DNA from: Flaccisagitta enflata
Taxonomy: Eukaryota > Chaetognatha > Sagittoidea > Aphragmophora
DNA: 64,000 nt
Direction: 5' to 3'
NCBI GenBank assembly: GCA_965153355.1
Contig: OZ231127.1
Coordinates: 57,288,001 to 57,352,000, forward strand
Shown: piece after piece, positions 1 through 17,621 of the stretch
Layout of the letters: each line of letters begins with the position of its first letter
How positions within the stretch are numbered: the first letter of the stretch is position 1
Made by a program: the position numbers and the translations under genes
The notes under the pieces: model-generated
Databases searched by the model: none
What the model was told of the DNA's origin: nothing
Seen by the model: only the letters and a program-made list of their open reading frames with translations

Positions 1-1
1 T

Positions 2-2620
2 CAAATTTAAGGCAATCAATTGCTGCTCAAGTTCACTCAACTTTAATTCAGGATATGGATCAGTGTTTACAAGTTGAAGATTATTCTGATTAGACATAGG
101 AGCCATCAAATTCCTTTCCAAATATGACTTGCACGTATGACAGACATGATTATTGATTATTTCTTTAGGTTCTTCTCCTTTTGGGCACGGTTTAAAAACC
201 TGTCTTCTTGGAATTGCTCCAATGAATTTTGATGCAGATCCAGGAAATTGATTTTCGTAGTCTTCCATCCAATTTTCATCCAACTCAACAACCTGGTTGT
301 CATAAAGTTTGCGATGACAACATATGCAAAAGAAAATGCGCCCATTTCTCACAGCTGATAAAAAAAGTTGCTTACGTTTAAAAACTGAATCCATGCTCTT
401 TAGTCTGTACGATTGCTTTGCCATTCTTTCCTTCAATCTATATTTTACTGGGTCTTCTTCCCTTTTCTTTTTTCTTTCCCTTTCTTTCTCATCTGCTCTT
501 TCTTGATTATACCTTTCAGGGTCTTGTTCCTTTTTGTTGTTCCTTTCTCTTTCTTTCTCATCAGCTCTTTCTTGATTATACCGTTCAGGGTCTTGTTCCT
601 TTTTCTTATTCCTCTCTCTTTCTTTCTCATCTGCTCTTTCTTGATTATACCTTTCAGGGTCTTGTTCCTTTTTCTTATTCCTTTCTCTTTCTTTCTCATC
701 TGCTCTTTCTTGATTATACCTTTCAGGGTCTTGTTCCTTTTTCTTATTCCTTTCTCTTTCTTTCTCATCTGCTCTTTCTTGATTATACCTTTCAGGGTCT
801 TGTTCCTTTTTCTTATTCCTTTCTCTTTCTTTCTCATCTGCTCTTTCTTGATTATACCTTTCAGGGTCTTGTTCCTTTTTCTTATTCCTTTCTCTTTCTC
901 TCTCATCTGCTCTTTCTTGATTATACCTTTCAGGGTCTTGTTCCTTTTTCTTATTCCTTTCTCTTTCTTTCTCATCTGCTCTTTCTTGATTATACCTTTC
1001 AGGGTCTTGTTCCTTTTTCTTATTCCTCTCTCTTTCTTTCTCATCTGCTCTTTCTTGATTATACCTTTCAGGGTCTTGTTCCTTTTTCTTATTCCTTTCT
1101 CTTTCTTTCTCATCTGCTCTTTCTTGATTATACCTTTCAGGGTCTTGTTCCTTTTTCTTATTCCTTTCTCTTTCTTTCTCATCTGCTCTTTCTTGATTAT
1201 ACCTTTCAGGGTCTTGTTCCTTTTTCTTATTCCTTTCTCTTTCTTTCTCATCTGCTCTTTCTTGATTATACCTTTCAGGGTTCTGTTTTCTTTTTTTGTT
1301 CCTCTCTGTTTCTTTCTCCTCAGTCCTCTTTTGCTTGTACAATAAAGGTTTATCTGATTGAGCCCTTTTTCTGCATTCTTGTTGTCGTAGTGTGGCCTTT
1401 TTCTTTTTTTCCTGTTCTATTTCTTTTTTCAGTTCATTGTATTTTTCTTCATCTTGCTCTCTACAATTTTGGCTTTGTGATAGATGAGTAATGAGGCGAA
1501 TAAATGGTTTTCCACAAGCATAGCACTTGGTTTTCACAGCACTGGACTCGTTTCTTTGTTTTTTTTCTGAGGGTAGTGATTCAGTATTGGAGAGGTCATT
1601 TGTATCCTCATCAACCAAATTTTTTGATCCAAACAATCCTCTTTTGTTGCTTGAACAATTACTCTCAGACAAAGGAGGTACGACAGGATGGCATTGGTGC
1701 AATGCAGGCACTGCAACACTTTTCTCTTGACATTTTTTCAATAAGATACAATAAGTTTGTTCAGAAGGCTTATCAAAAGGGACTTTCTCTACTGGCATTT
1801 TACTATCCTCACAGAGATACCACTTCATTGCATGTTTAAGATAAGCTCGATTATGTCCCAACTGTGCAGTTCCCATATGAGTTATAATCCCAATTGGCTC
1901 ATAATTTGTTTTATCAACAGGGACTTCATTGGGGACCAAAAGACATGAACTGTTTTTGACAGTCTTACCATTCACAAAATTCATTCTAAGAATTTGAACA
2001 ATAAGATAAGGGGGATTATTTTGTAAACTAATCTTTTCCATGTAAGGCAAATTTGGGCACACTTGCTGGTTCTCAATGCAAATTGAGCACTTTCTACCAT
2101 CAGGCTGGATGGAGGCTGAAAAATGACTATTGAGTAAATCTGCTAAGGATGTTGGATGGAAAGATGTTGGCATCACTAGCTTAAGAATTTTCTCAGAGCA
2201 TAGTACTGGTTGTGGAGTTAATTTACATGTTGGGCATGGTGATGCATTGCTATTTATGATAAACCTGTATTCTTGCTTCATTTGAAACCAAATAAACTGA
2301 CTTGGGCAATGATCAAGCAAATAGCTGAAAAGTTCAACAGTGTCAAATTGATCCCCAGAATTCAAAGGCCTTCCTGTCACTTCAGCTAGCAATCTTCGTA
2401 CAGGTAAGGCAGAAATAGGTTCCATGGACCCACATTTTGACAAAATTTCCTTAAGGGATTGTAATAATGGAATGGTTGATGACCAATTTGGTAAGTCTGA
2501 GCAAAACTCTGGAATATGCCTAAGTAGTTGGATAGGACTATTTAAAGAACACATATTTCTGTCAATGCCTCCATTTTTTAGCAAGAGTGGAGGAAATGTT
2601 TCATTAGCCAATAAAGCCAT
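2..2620 (-). CDS. Helitron/Helentron-type transposon protein, N-terminal 873 residues with a peptidase C19 (USP) domain; runs off the left edge
   Basis: Reading the minus strand from the ATG at 2620 gives one frame without a stop to the window edge. Residues about 15-295 have the layout of a ubiquitin-specific protease. There is a Cys box (RNMCSLNS, Cys24, Asn22), two zinc-binding CxxC pairs (129/132 and 178/181), and a His box (GHNRAYLKH, His256) followed by WYLCEDSK (Asp272), so the catalytic Cys, His and Asp are all present. A C-x2-C-x9-H-x6-C finger follows (366-386), then twelve 23-residue Glu/Lys/Arg repeats (448-723). The last part, about 740-873, carries FFCICCHRKLY and CHTCKSYL motifs like the segment (often annotated DUF6570) before Helitron_like_N in animal Helitron proteins. 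The Rep and helicase parts would lie left of the window. It faces an RPA-like gene. The domain assignments are from recognition, not a search. The peptidase may deubiquitinate host or element proteins; that is inference. Confidence 0.8.
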   Translation of the reverse strand, partial: MALLANETFPPLLLKNGGIDRNMCSLNSPIQLLRHIPEFCSDLPNWSSTIPLLQSLKEILSKCGSMEPISALPVRRLLAEVTGRPLNSGDQFDTVELFSYLLDHCPSQFIWFQMKQEYRFIINSNASPCPTCKLTPQPVLCSEKILKLVMPTSFHPTSLADLLNSHFSASIQPDGRKCSICIENQQVCPNLPYMEKISLQNNPPYLIVQILRMNFVNGKTVKNSSCLLVPNEVPVDKTNYEPIGIITHMGTAQLGHNRAYLKHAMKWYLCEDSKMPVEKVPFDKPSEQTYCILLKKCQEKSVAVPALHQCHPVVPPLSESNCSSNKRGLFGSKNLVDEDTNDLSNTESLPSEKKQRNESSAVKTKCYACGKPFIRLITHLSQSQNCREQDEEKYNELKKEIEQEKKKKATLRQQECRKRAQSDKPLLYKQKRTEEKETERNKKRKQNPERYNQERADEKERERNKKKEQDPERYNQERADEKERERNKKKEQDPERYNQERADEKERERNKKKEQDPERYNQERADEKERERNKKKEQDPERYNQERADEKERERNKKKEQDPERYNQERADERERERNKKKEQDPERYNQERADEKERERNKKKEQDPERYNQERADEKERERNKKKEQDPERYNQERADEKERERNKKKEQDPERYNQERADEKERERNKKKEQDPERYNQERADEKERERNNKKEQDPERYNQERADEKERERKKKREEDPVKYRLKERMAKQSYRLKSMDSVFKRKQLFLSAVRNGRIFFCICCHRKLYDNQVVELDENWMEDYENQFPGSASKFIGAIPRRQVFKPCPKGEEPKEIINNHVCHTCKSYLERNLMAPMSNQNNLQLVNTDPYPELKLSELEQQLIALNL
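452..1279 (-). repeat. 12 tandem 69-bp units coding for a 23-residue charged repeat
   Basis: Each 69-bp unit encodes a 23-residue block beginning PERYNQERADEKERER and ending KKKEQD. The array is exactly 828 bp and stays in frame. Units differ at only a few bases, so the array has been homogenised recently. The composition suggests a long charged helix or coiled coil linking the peptidase/finger half to the transposase half. Confidence 0.92.
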
Positions 2621-2671
2621 GTCTTGAAAATTGGGCCCTTAAAAGGGCCTTTTGGATGTTGAAAGAACAAA

Positions 2672-2739
<68 letters not shown>
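2672..2739. repeat. (GA)n microsatellite
   Basis: Nearly pure GA dinucleotides, in the 5' leader region just upstream of the start codon of the minus-strand transposon protein. Confidence 0.95.
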
Positions 2740-2742
<3 letters not shown>

Positions 2743-2875
2743 TGAATTGAATCAAGAAGTCTTACTTTCTCAAATATATATTTCTTTTTATATATTTCTC
2801 TTTTTTTTTCAAAAGTTAGGAAATATATGTTGCTAAGAAAAAAATGTAAGACTGAGAGGCATCAACTTGCTCACC

Positions 2876-2883
2876 CTTTTATA
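2876..2883 (-). promoter_or_regulatory. TATA box of the minus-strand transposon gene
   Basis: TATAAAAG on the minus strand, about 255 bp upstream of the ATG at 2620. It is followed by GGTGAGCAAG, almost the same downstream context as the plus-strand TATA box at 3078. Confidence 0.65.
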
Positions 2884-2912
2884 GTGTCCTCAAATTTGGA
2901 AGGGGGATTTTC

Positions 2913-3050
2913 ATTGGTTAAAAAATCATGTGACCAAAGGCAAGAGCCCTGATTGGCTGAGAGTACTGATTGGCTTTCTATATTGTCTGATGATTGCTTC
3001 TGATTGGTTGATTGCTAACTCTGACTCCTATTGGTTGATTCTTGACCAAT
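2913..3050. promoter_or_regulatory. CCAAT-box cluster of a bidirectional promoter
   Basis: Five ATTGG boxes lie at 2913, 2952, 2969, 3003 and 3030, and one CCAAT at 3046. All six fall between the two divergent TATA boxes. CCAAT is the NF-Y motif and is typical of bidirectional promoters. Use by NF-Y here is inference. Confidence 0.65.
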
Positions 3051-3077
3051 GAGAGAATGTGATTTTAGCTGGAGACC

Positions 3078-3085
3078 TATAAAAG
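3078..3085 (+). promoter_or_regulatory. TATA box of the RPA-like gene
   Basis: TATAAAAG followed by GGGAGCAATC, 120 bp upstream of the ATG at 3205. The flanks mirror those of the minus-strand TATA box at 2876-2883. Confidence 0.7.
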
Positions 3086-3204
3086 GGGAGCAATCTCGCA
3101 AAAAAATCACTTTTGCTTTTCTCGCTCACAATTGGAACAAACGTTTCTGAAAAAAAAAAAAATTTGCTCACTTACTAAAAAGTACTGCTCATTTTTCATC
3201 AAAA

Positions 3205-4245
3205 ATGTCTCAACCTTCATCATCATCTCAAGGTCAACCCTATGGTGATCCTGTTCAGCTTTTTATCACAGCCGTTGACAATTCAAGACTCAATTTTGTG
3301 GTATGTAGAGATGTTGATTTCGTTCTTTTGCATCTTAGAGTGGCTGACAAAGTGAAGGGTGCACGTCTTACACTGAATAGGTGGTACACATTTAGGAATT
3401 ATAGAATGTCGGAATCCAGCTATGTGTTAGACAAGAACACTCAATTCAATTCTGCTGCATCAAAAGAAAGATTAGACATGACAGCTGAACAACTCCAACA
3501 AGCCCAAGACCTCCTTAATCAAAAGATCACAATCAAAATTGTAGAGGCAAAATCTATGGATGAATACAGCCGGGTGTCAGTGATGGGAAAAATCTACAAA
3601 AGAGGTCCAATTGATACAAGACGTCGGAAATCAGATGGGTCTGAGTTTTCTATTCAGAAGTTCAGAATTCAAGATGAAACTGCCACTATGCAGGTCACAG
3701 TATTTGATAGAATGGATCTGTTCACGCAAGAACAATGTTATCTAGTCCACAATGGTAAGGTGAGAAAGTACAGCGGAAGATCATATGTTGAAGTGGATAA
3801 CAACACCATCGTGGAGCCAGTGACTTTGACTGGAGTCACATTTTCAACGGACGACTCTGATGGTGAGTCTGATGATAGTATGGAATTCAAAGGAGTGGTA
3901 AATGGCATTGTCTACGGTTCAACTACGATGTATGAAGCTTGTAAGAAATGCAACAAGAAGGAATGCTCATGCAAGGAAGGAACGCGACGGGCTTTTACCG
4001 GGAAGCTAGATCTGACCTACAATCAGAATGGTGAAAAAAACATAGTGATTCAGGTTTTCACCAAGGAATTAGGAATCATTTTGGGAAACAGCGTCGCAGA
4101 TATTGATTCAGCAGGAAGCCTCGAAGACAATATGGACCTAGTATTACCTTGTGATCTAGACTTCAATATGAAGATTGATCAATATGGAAAATATGTCATG
4201 CAACGTTGTCACGTAACAAGGAGGTGGAGTTTGGATCAAATTTGA
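3205..4245 (+). CDS. RPA-like single-stranded DNA-binding protein of the Helitron-type element
   Basis: A 346-residue intronless frame starts at AAAAATGTC and ends TGA. Residues about 15-80 and 105-210 look like OB folds of the RPA70 type. The second has the pattern of a conserved Gly/Lys strand, then FRIQDETATMQVTVFDRMD. The C-terminal third (about 235-346) has a Cys cluster CKKCNKKECSC, as in the zinc-containing DBD-C of RPA70. Animal and plant Helitrons often carry such RPA-like genes, thought to coat single-stranded transposition intermediates. The start is supported by the TATA box 120 bp upstream and by the divergent transposon gene. It could instead be a host RPA paralogue, but the absence of introns and the neighbour argue for the element. 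Confidence 0.8.
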   Translation: MSQPSSSSQGQPYGDPVQLFITAVDNSRLNFVVCRDVDFVLLHLRVADKVKGARLTLNRWYTFRNYRMSESSYVLDKNTQFNSAASKERLDMTAEQLQQAQDLLNQKITIKIVEAKSMDEYSRVSVMGKIYKRGPIDTRRRKSDGSEFSIQKFRIQDETATMQVTVFDRMDLFTQEQCYLVHNGKVRKYSGRSYVEVDNNTIVEPVTLTGVTFSTDDSDGESDDSMEFKGVVNGIVYGSTTMYEACKKCNKKECSCKEGTRRAFTGKLDLTYNQNGEKNIVIQVFTKELGIILGNSVADIDSAGSLEDNMDLVLPCDLDFNMKIDQYGKYVMQRCHVTRRWSLDQI

Positions 4246-4366
4246 AAGAGTTTTTTTTTTCTTGCTTAAAGAAACCTCATCATATTTTCATCTGTTTTCA
4301 TTGCATTTCTTTATATTGCCGTTTGTTTTGTCTTTGTAAATATTCACAATTTCATGTCTATTGTAA

Positions 4367-4372
4367 AATAAA
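4367..4372 (+). terminator. polyadenylation signal of the RPA-like gene
   Basis: AATAAA lies 122 bp past the stop codon, in a T-rich 3' UTR-like stretch. Confidence 0.6.
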
Positions 4373-4438
4373 CTGTGTTACTTTAAGTCTACTGGTTATC
4401 ATTTTTCAAAAAGAGAGGCAAGAAACAAATAAAAAGAA

Positions 4439-4504
<66 letters not shown>

Positions 4505-4505
4505 A
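4439..4505. repeat. (GA)n then (GACA)n microsatellite
   Basis: GA dinucleotides pass into six or so GACA units, beginning about 70 bp after the polyadenylation signal. Confidence 0.9.
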
Positions 4506-4584
4506 AGACAGAGAGAAAGAAAAAGCAAAGCAAGAGGGCGATAATAACATTGGAAAGAAAAAAAAAGCTTTAAATTATATAAAG

Positions 4585-4901
4585 AAAGAAAAAAGAGAAA
4601 AAGACACCAAGGAAAAACCAAATCAAGAATGAAAAAGAGAGAAAGCAAGAAAAAAAGAAAAGGAAGAAATAGAGAAGAAAAAACAAGAAGAAAAAGAAGA
4701 ACCAATAAAGAGGTGAGACAGAAAAAATGGAAGGATAAAAGAGAAAAAGAAAAAAGACCGAACTGAAACAAGGAAGAAAGAAACCGCGAGAGTAAAAGGA
4801 AAAAGAAAGAAAGGGAGAAGAAATGAAAGAAGGAAAGAAAGAAAGAAAGAAAGAAAGGAAGAAAGAAAGAAAGAGAGAGAGAGAGACATACAGAGAGAAA
4901 G

Positions 4902-4978
<77 letters not shown>

Positions 4979-4980
4979 AC
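4585..4980. repeat. purine-rich tract with (GAAA)n and (GA)n
   Basis: Almost only A and G on the plus strand, with a pure (GA)n core at about 4902-4974. Long Ser/Leu/Phe frames on the minus strand here are an artefact of the base composition. Confidence 0.9.
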
Positions 4981-6570
4981 TAGAAAGAATACAAGCGGGC
5001 ACGGAGAAGAGGAGTCACAGAATGACTGAGGATTTGGTGACAATTTGGCTTTTATAGACGTCACGAGTTCGCAGCGTGTAAATGAAGATAATACTGTTAG
5101 TGTTCCGCAACGTGAAAGAGAAGAGGAAGACAAATGAAATATCAAGTAATAGAAAGGGGAAGAGGAAGAAGATCGGTTTTTTTCATCAAGTTTATTAAGG
5201 GAAGAGTGCCACTAGTTGAAATGTAAGGTAGACAAGAAGAGGAAGAGGACAAGTTTTCTTAACGAATGAGGTTACAGGGTTTTGAATCTTTCAGCCAATA
5301 AGGATGAGCAAAACGTCGGTGACAAATTCCCTTCGATTTAGTGTACAACTACTGACGTGACATAGGTGACGCTATCGCCTTTCCTCATATGAGAATAGGA
5401 AAAATGGTGTGTCGTCCAATCGTATTCTTTAAAAAAAAAGGACCTAACGTTAATCTCAAGCCTTCTTCGGATTAAGTGCAACTTTTTTCCACATATATCA
5501 TCGAAAGCACGTTCTTTTGACCAATGAGGGAAGTCCATATATTTTCAAGCGACGTCATTATACTAGTCTCGCTTCTATCATCAATCCCGACCTTCCAAAT
5601 CACTTTTTCATTTTCGCCGGTTCCTCTCCGGCTTATCGCCGGTTCTGACAATTATTTTCCCGACAGTCTTATCGGCTACATTTGCCGGGCCAGGTTTATT
5701 TTCTTCCTTTTTGCAGATGGGCCCCTCTTAAAATCTCTGTTCTGCGCTCTATATTTGGTCATTCCCGTAGGTCTGTCGGTCGGACTGTCTGTCATTCCTC
5801 TATATCCGGTTGTTTCAGTACGTAGTTTTACGGATAGCCGATCGCTCTATCTGCCATGCAATTGGACGATCCACCGTAGGGCACTTATTCAATCACTTTG
5901 CATTAAGTATTTGCCCCTCGTCTCTTTACGAATTATTCTTTCTCACTCGGTGCACGTGTTGCCTGTCCATCATTTTGCCATTATGTCGGTTTAAGTATTA
6001 AACGTTTGAAGAGGTGCCGATTCTTTATAGCATGGTAGTAATGTTAAGCGACAGGCAGGCGCCGAAGTCTCAAAGTTCAGCAGATGTGATTGACAAAGAG
6101 GGGGAGAGGAGGTTATGGCGGAATGAAGGAAGGAAAAAAAGATTTTCGACAAAATACGTGACTGTCAACTCATAGCAGGGGACTTAATTAGCGTCAAAAC
6201 TGTTTGCCATTTTGATGTTTCAGTTCCATATTTGCATATTGTAGTGAAAACAAGGCTGTATACACGCCGAGACAGTCGCGGACGATTAGGCAGGGGCCGT
6301 AATGCATAAACCGCTAAAAAATCATTTTGTTACCGACGTACCGACACGGCTAGGTGTGCTGTTTAGTCCGCAATATTTACTAAATTTGATAGAGCCCATT
6401 AAAAGGTAGTCAACACCCTCTTGTCTTATTCCTATATTATTAGGCTTGTTACTCTATAAAAAAAATTAGAGTAGTTAAGGTCTTAAAATTACCATTTTAT
6501 ATTAAAATCAAAGATAGCTTTTGCCATTTGAAGCTCCCAAATGCAGCGTTTGATGAATATTTTATTTGCT
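4981..6570. other. intergenic DNA, no gene recognised
   Basis: No domain, splice-consistent exon set or terminal repeat was found. The sequence is of mixed composition with short frames only. Confidence 0.5.
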
Positions 6571-6696
6571 TTTTTGGTGCGCCAACGCACCTCTATAACT
6601 GGCTGTGTCCGTTGGTCTGTCGGTCGGTTGGTCTGTCGGTAACGCATTCGTTTGAGGATCCACACGGCGGACCTTATTGGCCTACTTGGCCTTGTT
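6571..6696 (+). mobile_element. small (GTCY)n element, family A copy 1
   Basis: It has the 5' hairpin GGTGCGCCAACGCACC, then CTCTATAACTGGCTGTGTCC, a GTCK tract, GATCCACACGGCG, and the 3' hairpin GGCCTACTTGGCC followed by TTGTT. A recurring HINE-like non-autonomous element. Confidence 0.75.
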
Positions 6697-6742
6697 ATTG
6701 CTGTGGTTTAATACATAGGATTGCTCCTTCTTCCTCTGTCGC

Positions 6743-6835
6743 CATGTCTCTCTCCCTCGCTCTCTCGCTCTCTCGCTCTCTCGCTCTCTTGCTCTCTTGC
6801 TTTCTCGCACTCTTGCTCTCTTTCTCTCTCTTACA
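6743..6835. repeat. (CT)n-rich microsatellite
   Basis: CTCTCG and CTCT units, lying between two family A elements. Confidence 0.85.
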
Positions 6836-6844
6836 TATTTATTG

Positions 6845-6976
6845 TTTTTCTGGTGCGACAAAGCACCTCTATAATTGTCTCTGTCCGTTGGTTGGTTGGT
6901 CGGTCTGTCTGTCTGTTGGTAACGTATTTGTCCGACGATCCACACGTCGCACCTTATCAGCCTACTTGGTTTTGTT
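6845..6976 (+). mobile_element. small (GTCY)n element, family A copy 2
   Basis: Same layout as the copy at 6571. The hairpin is GGTGCGACAAAGCACC and the 3' end is slightly degenerate (GCCTACTTGGTTTTGTT). Confidence 0.7.
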
Positions 6977-7082
6977 CGTTTTGAGCTCCATTTGGTCTAT
7001 AGGTCAGTCCGTCTGTGATGCCCAGTCGACAACTGAAAAATGCGCTAATTTCCTCCTGCCCTCCACTTTTGAATACACTTTT

Positions 7083-7240
7083 TTTTTAGTCGCGTGCACG
7101 CAACTACGACCCACTCTGTCGGTCGGTCGTTACGGGCGGTTTTGGGGTTACAGCTCCTGCCCAACTGCCTAGCTGGTCTATTTCATCACTGCCCCTGCCC
7201 ACCCGCACGCGACTTGGCCAGCCGTGTATCCGGCCTTGTT
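7083..7240 (+). mobile_element. small (GTCY)n element, family C copy 1
   Basis: 5' TTTTTAGTCGCGTGCACGCA and a short GTCG tract. The 3' part is CCGCACGCGACTTGGCCAGC and then GTGTATCCGGCCTTGTT. The 5' arm AGTCGCGTGC and the 3' copy GCACGCGACT are reverse complements. Confidence 0.7.
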
Positions 7241-7783
7241 TATAAGAACGTCATTTTTTTGCTGAAGCCTTTAAAAGAGACAGTCATTTTTTTTCAAAGG
7301 CTTCATGTTCTTATTTGAGGCTAAATAAAGCCTTCAATGTTCTTAGAGCGTTCTTAATTAAAAATACTATGAAAACTATGGGAAACTTTATAAAATACTA
7401 TTATTTGTTTATATCATATATATTTGTTTAAAATGTTAAAACAAATGTTAAATATGAAAATCTAAAGATATTTTTATGACATTTATATTAAAAATTGTAT
7501 AGCATTATCTAAATTTTATCAAAATTTGAGTGTTTTAATGATTTTCTTTAAATATTACTTTAAGCAAAAACTTTTTTCAAGATTTGAAAATTTTTTTCAA
7601 GATTTGAAGCCGAAGTAAGTTCTTAAGATGTTCTTAATTTTAGGGCCATTCAAAGCCTTGATGTTCTTATAAACTAGTTTCTTATAAAAAAAGTATAGAA
7701 TACCTATGATGTTTCTAATTTTGGAGCAAATTCAAGCCTTGATGTCATAAACTAGGTTCCTATAAAAAAAAATGTATATTCCA
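7241..7783. other. AT-rich spacer with short duplicated segments
   Basis: No gene seen. GAAGCCTTT and AAAGGCTTC occur as inverted copies near 7265-7305, and a segment with AAGCCTTGATG and CTTATAAACTAG is repeated about 80 bp apart before 7760. Confidence 0.5.
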
Positions 7784-7930
7784 TTTTTAGTTGCGGATGA
7801 GCAACTCTATAAGAGGCTTTGTCCGTCCGTCCGTTGGTTGGTCCGTAAGCACGAGTCAAAAAGTGGGAAAACGCACATTGCCGCCCCTGTCCACCCGTCC
7901 GCAACTGGTGGCCGTGTATCCGGCCTTGTT
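7784..7930 (+). mobile_element. small (GTCY)n element, family B copy 1
   Basis: 5' TTTTTAGTTGCGGATGAGCA, AGAGGCTTTGTCCGTCCGTC, AAAAGTGGGAAAACGCACAT, 3' CCGTCCGCAACTGG and GGCCGTGTATCCGGCCTTGTT-type end. The 5' arm AGTTGCGGA and the 3' TCCGCAACT are complementary. Confidence 0.75.
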
Positions 7931-8151
7931 CAATCAAATGATGTTGAGACCGTGTGACTACCGCGATGTTTATTTTCGTTTCTTTTTTCGCGGATACGGG
8001 GCTGCTTTTACCGCTGCATTTGTATGACAGCAGGGCGACAGCTGTCGGTCCGTTGTCTGCGTTGGGGAGGAAGGGGTGGCTATCTGTCATAGTCTTGGAG
8101 CTCGGTTGAGTCATATCACTCTCCCAGCCAATGATTCACTCTTTTTAGTTG

Positions 8152-8302
8152 CGGACACGCAACTACAAGAGGCTTTGTCCGTCCGTCGGTCCGTCGGTCC
8201 GTCGGTCTGTCCGTCCGTAAGCACGAGTCGAAAAGTGGGAAAATGCGCATATCCGCCCCTGCCCACCCGTCCACAACTGATGACCGTGTATCCGGCCTTG
8301 TT
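8152..8302 (+). mobile_element. small (GTCY)n element, family B copy 2
   Basis: Perfect 5' hairpin AGTTGCGGACACGCAACT, then an expanded GTCCGTCG tract, and GTCCACAACTGATGACC before GTGTATCCGGCCTTGTT. Confidence 0.75.
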
Positions 8303-8597
8303 CTCTTTTAGTGTCTCTGTATATTGCGTTCATGATAAACTTCGCTCATACACTCCGCTCCTATTTTGTCGGCCGTGAGGGGTGGGGGTGCGCGTTTGGG
8401 GTTTCTTTTCTTCGCATTATCCTTTCGTTGATATACTGAGATTTACTGTACCGATGCACTACTCACACATCTTTTTCCATGTGGCGCTTTCTCGTCTCAT
8501 TAACGATTAGACGCAAATGGCATTGTTCTCATGATATTTTTTTTCTTTCTTCACCAGGCAACTGAGCATTAACCTATAATTGTTTACGATTATCAAC

Positions 8598-17234
<8,637 letters not shown>

Positions 17235-17621
17235 CTGCAGCGTTACTATGATTCCTGTCATGACAAGCCCTGACTTCGACGGAACATAATCGTAACAAGT
17301 CTGAAGACGGTAGATAAACTGGGAACGCGCGCGTACACATCGCCGTGGCTTTAACGACACCAAAGACTTGTAATCATTGTCGTGAAATAAGTCTTGTATC
17401 CCGTTTATCTCTTTATACAACGTATTTAATGCATCACCGTCCTATAGCATCTGAAGTGTAGAAATCGCTATTGTTGTTAATATGATCATGTGCTTCAGTC
17501 ATTTGTTGTGATCTGTATTGTTAATGACAGCTTGATTTTTTTTCTGCTTTTCCAATAGCGATTATAGGAATCAGATAATACTAAAACATGGAAATCATCT
17601 GTTTTGCGATTCTATTGAGAG
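17235..17621. other. 3' flank of the RING-H2 gene
   Basis: Probable 3' UTR and spacer. No clear AATAAA was found and no other gene is seen. Confidence 0.4.

Noticed and set aside
413-1491. Plus-strand Phe/Leu-rich frames over the 69-bp repeat
   Set aside because: They are shadows of the minus-strand transposon protein, which is open far beyond the repeat and carries recognisable domains.
4406-5145. Ser/Leu/Phe-rich minus-strand frames
   Set aside because: Purine-only sequence on the plus strand has few stops on the other strand; no other sign of coding.
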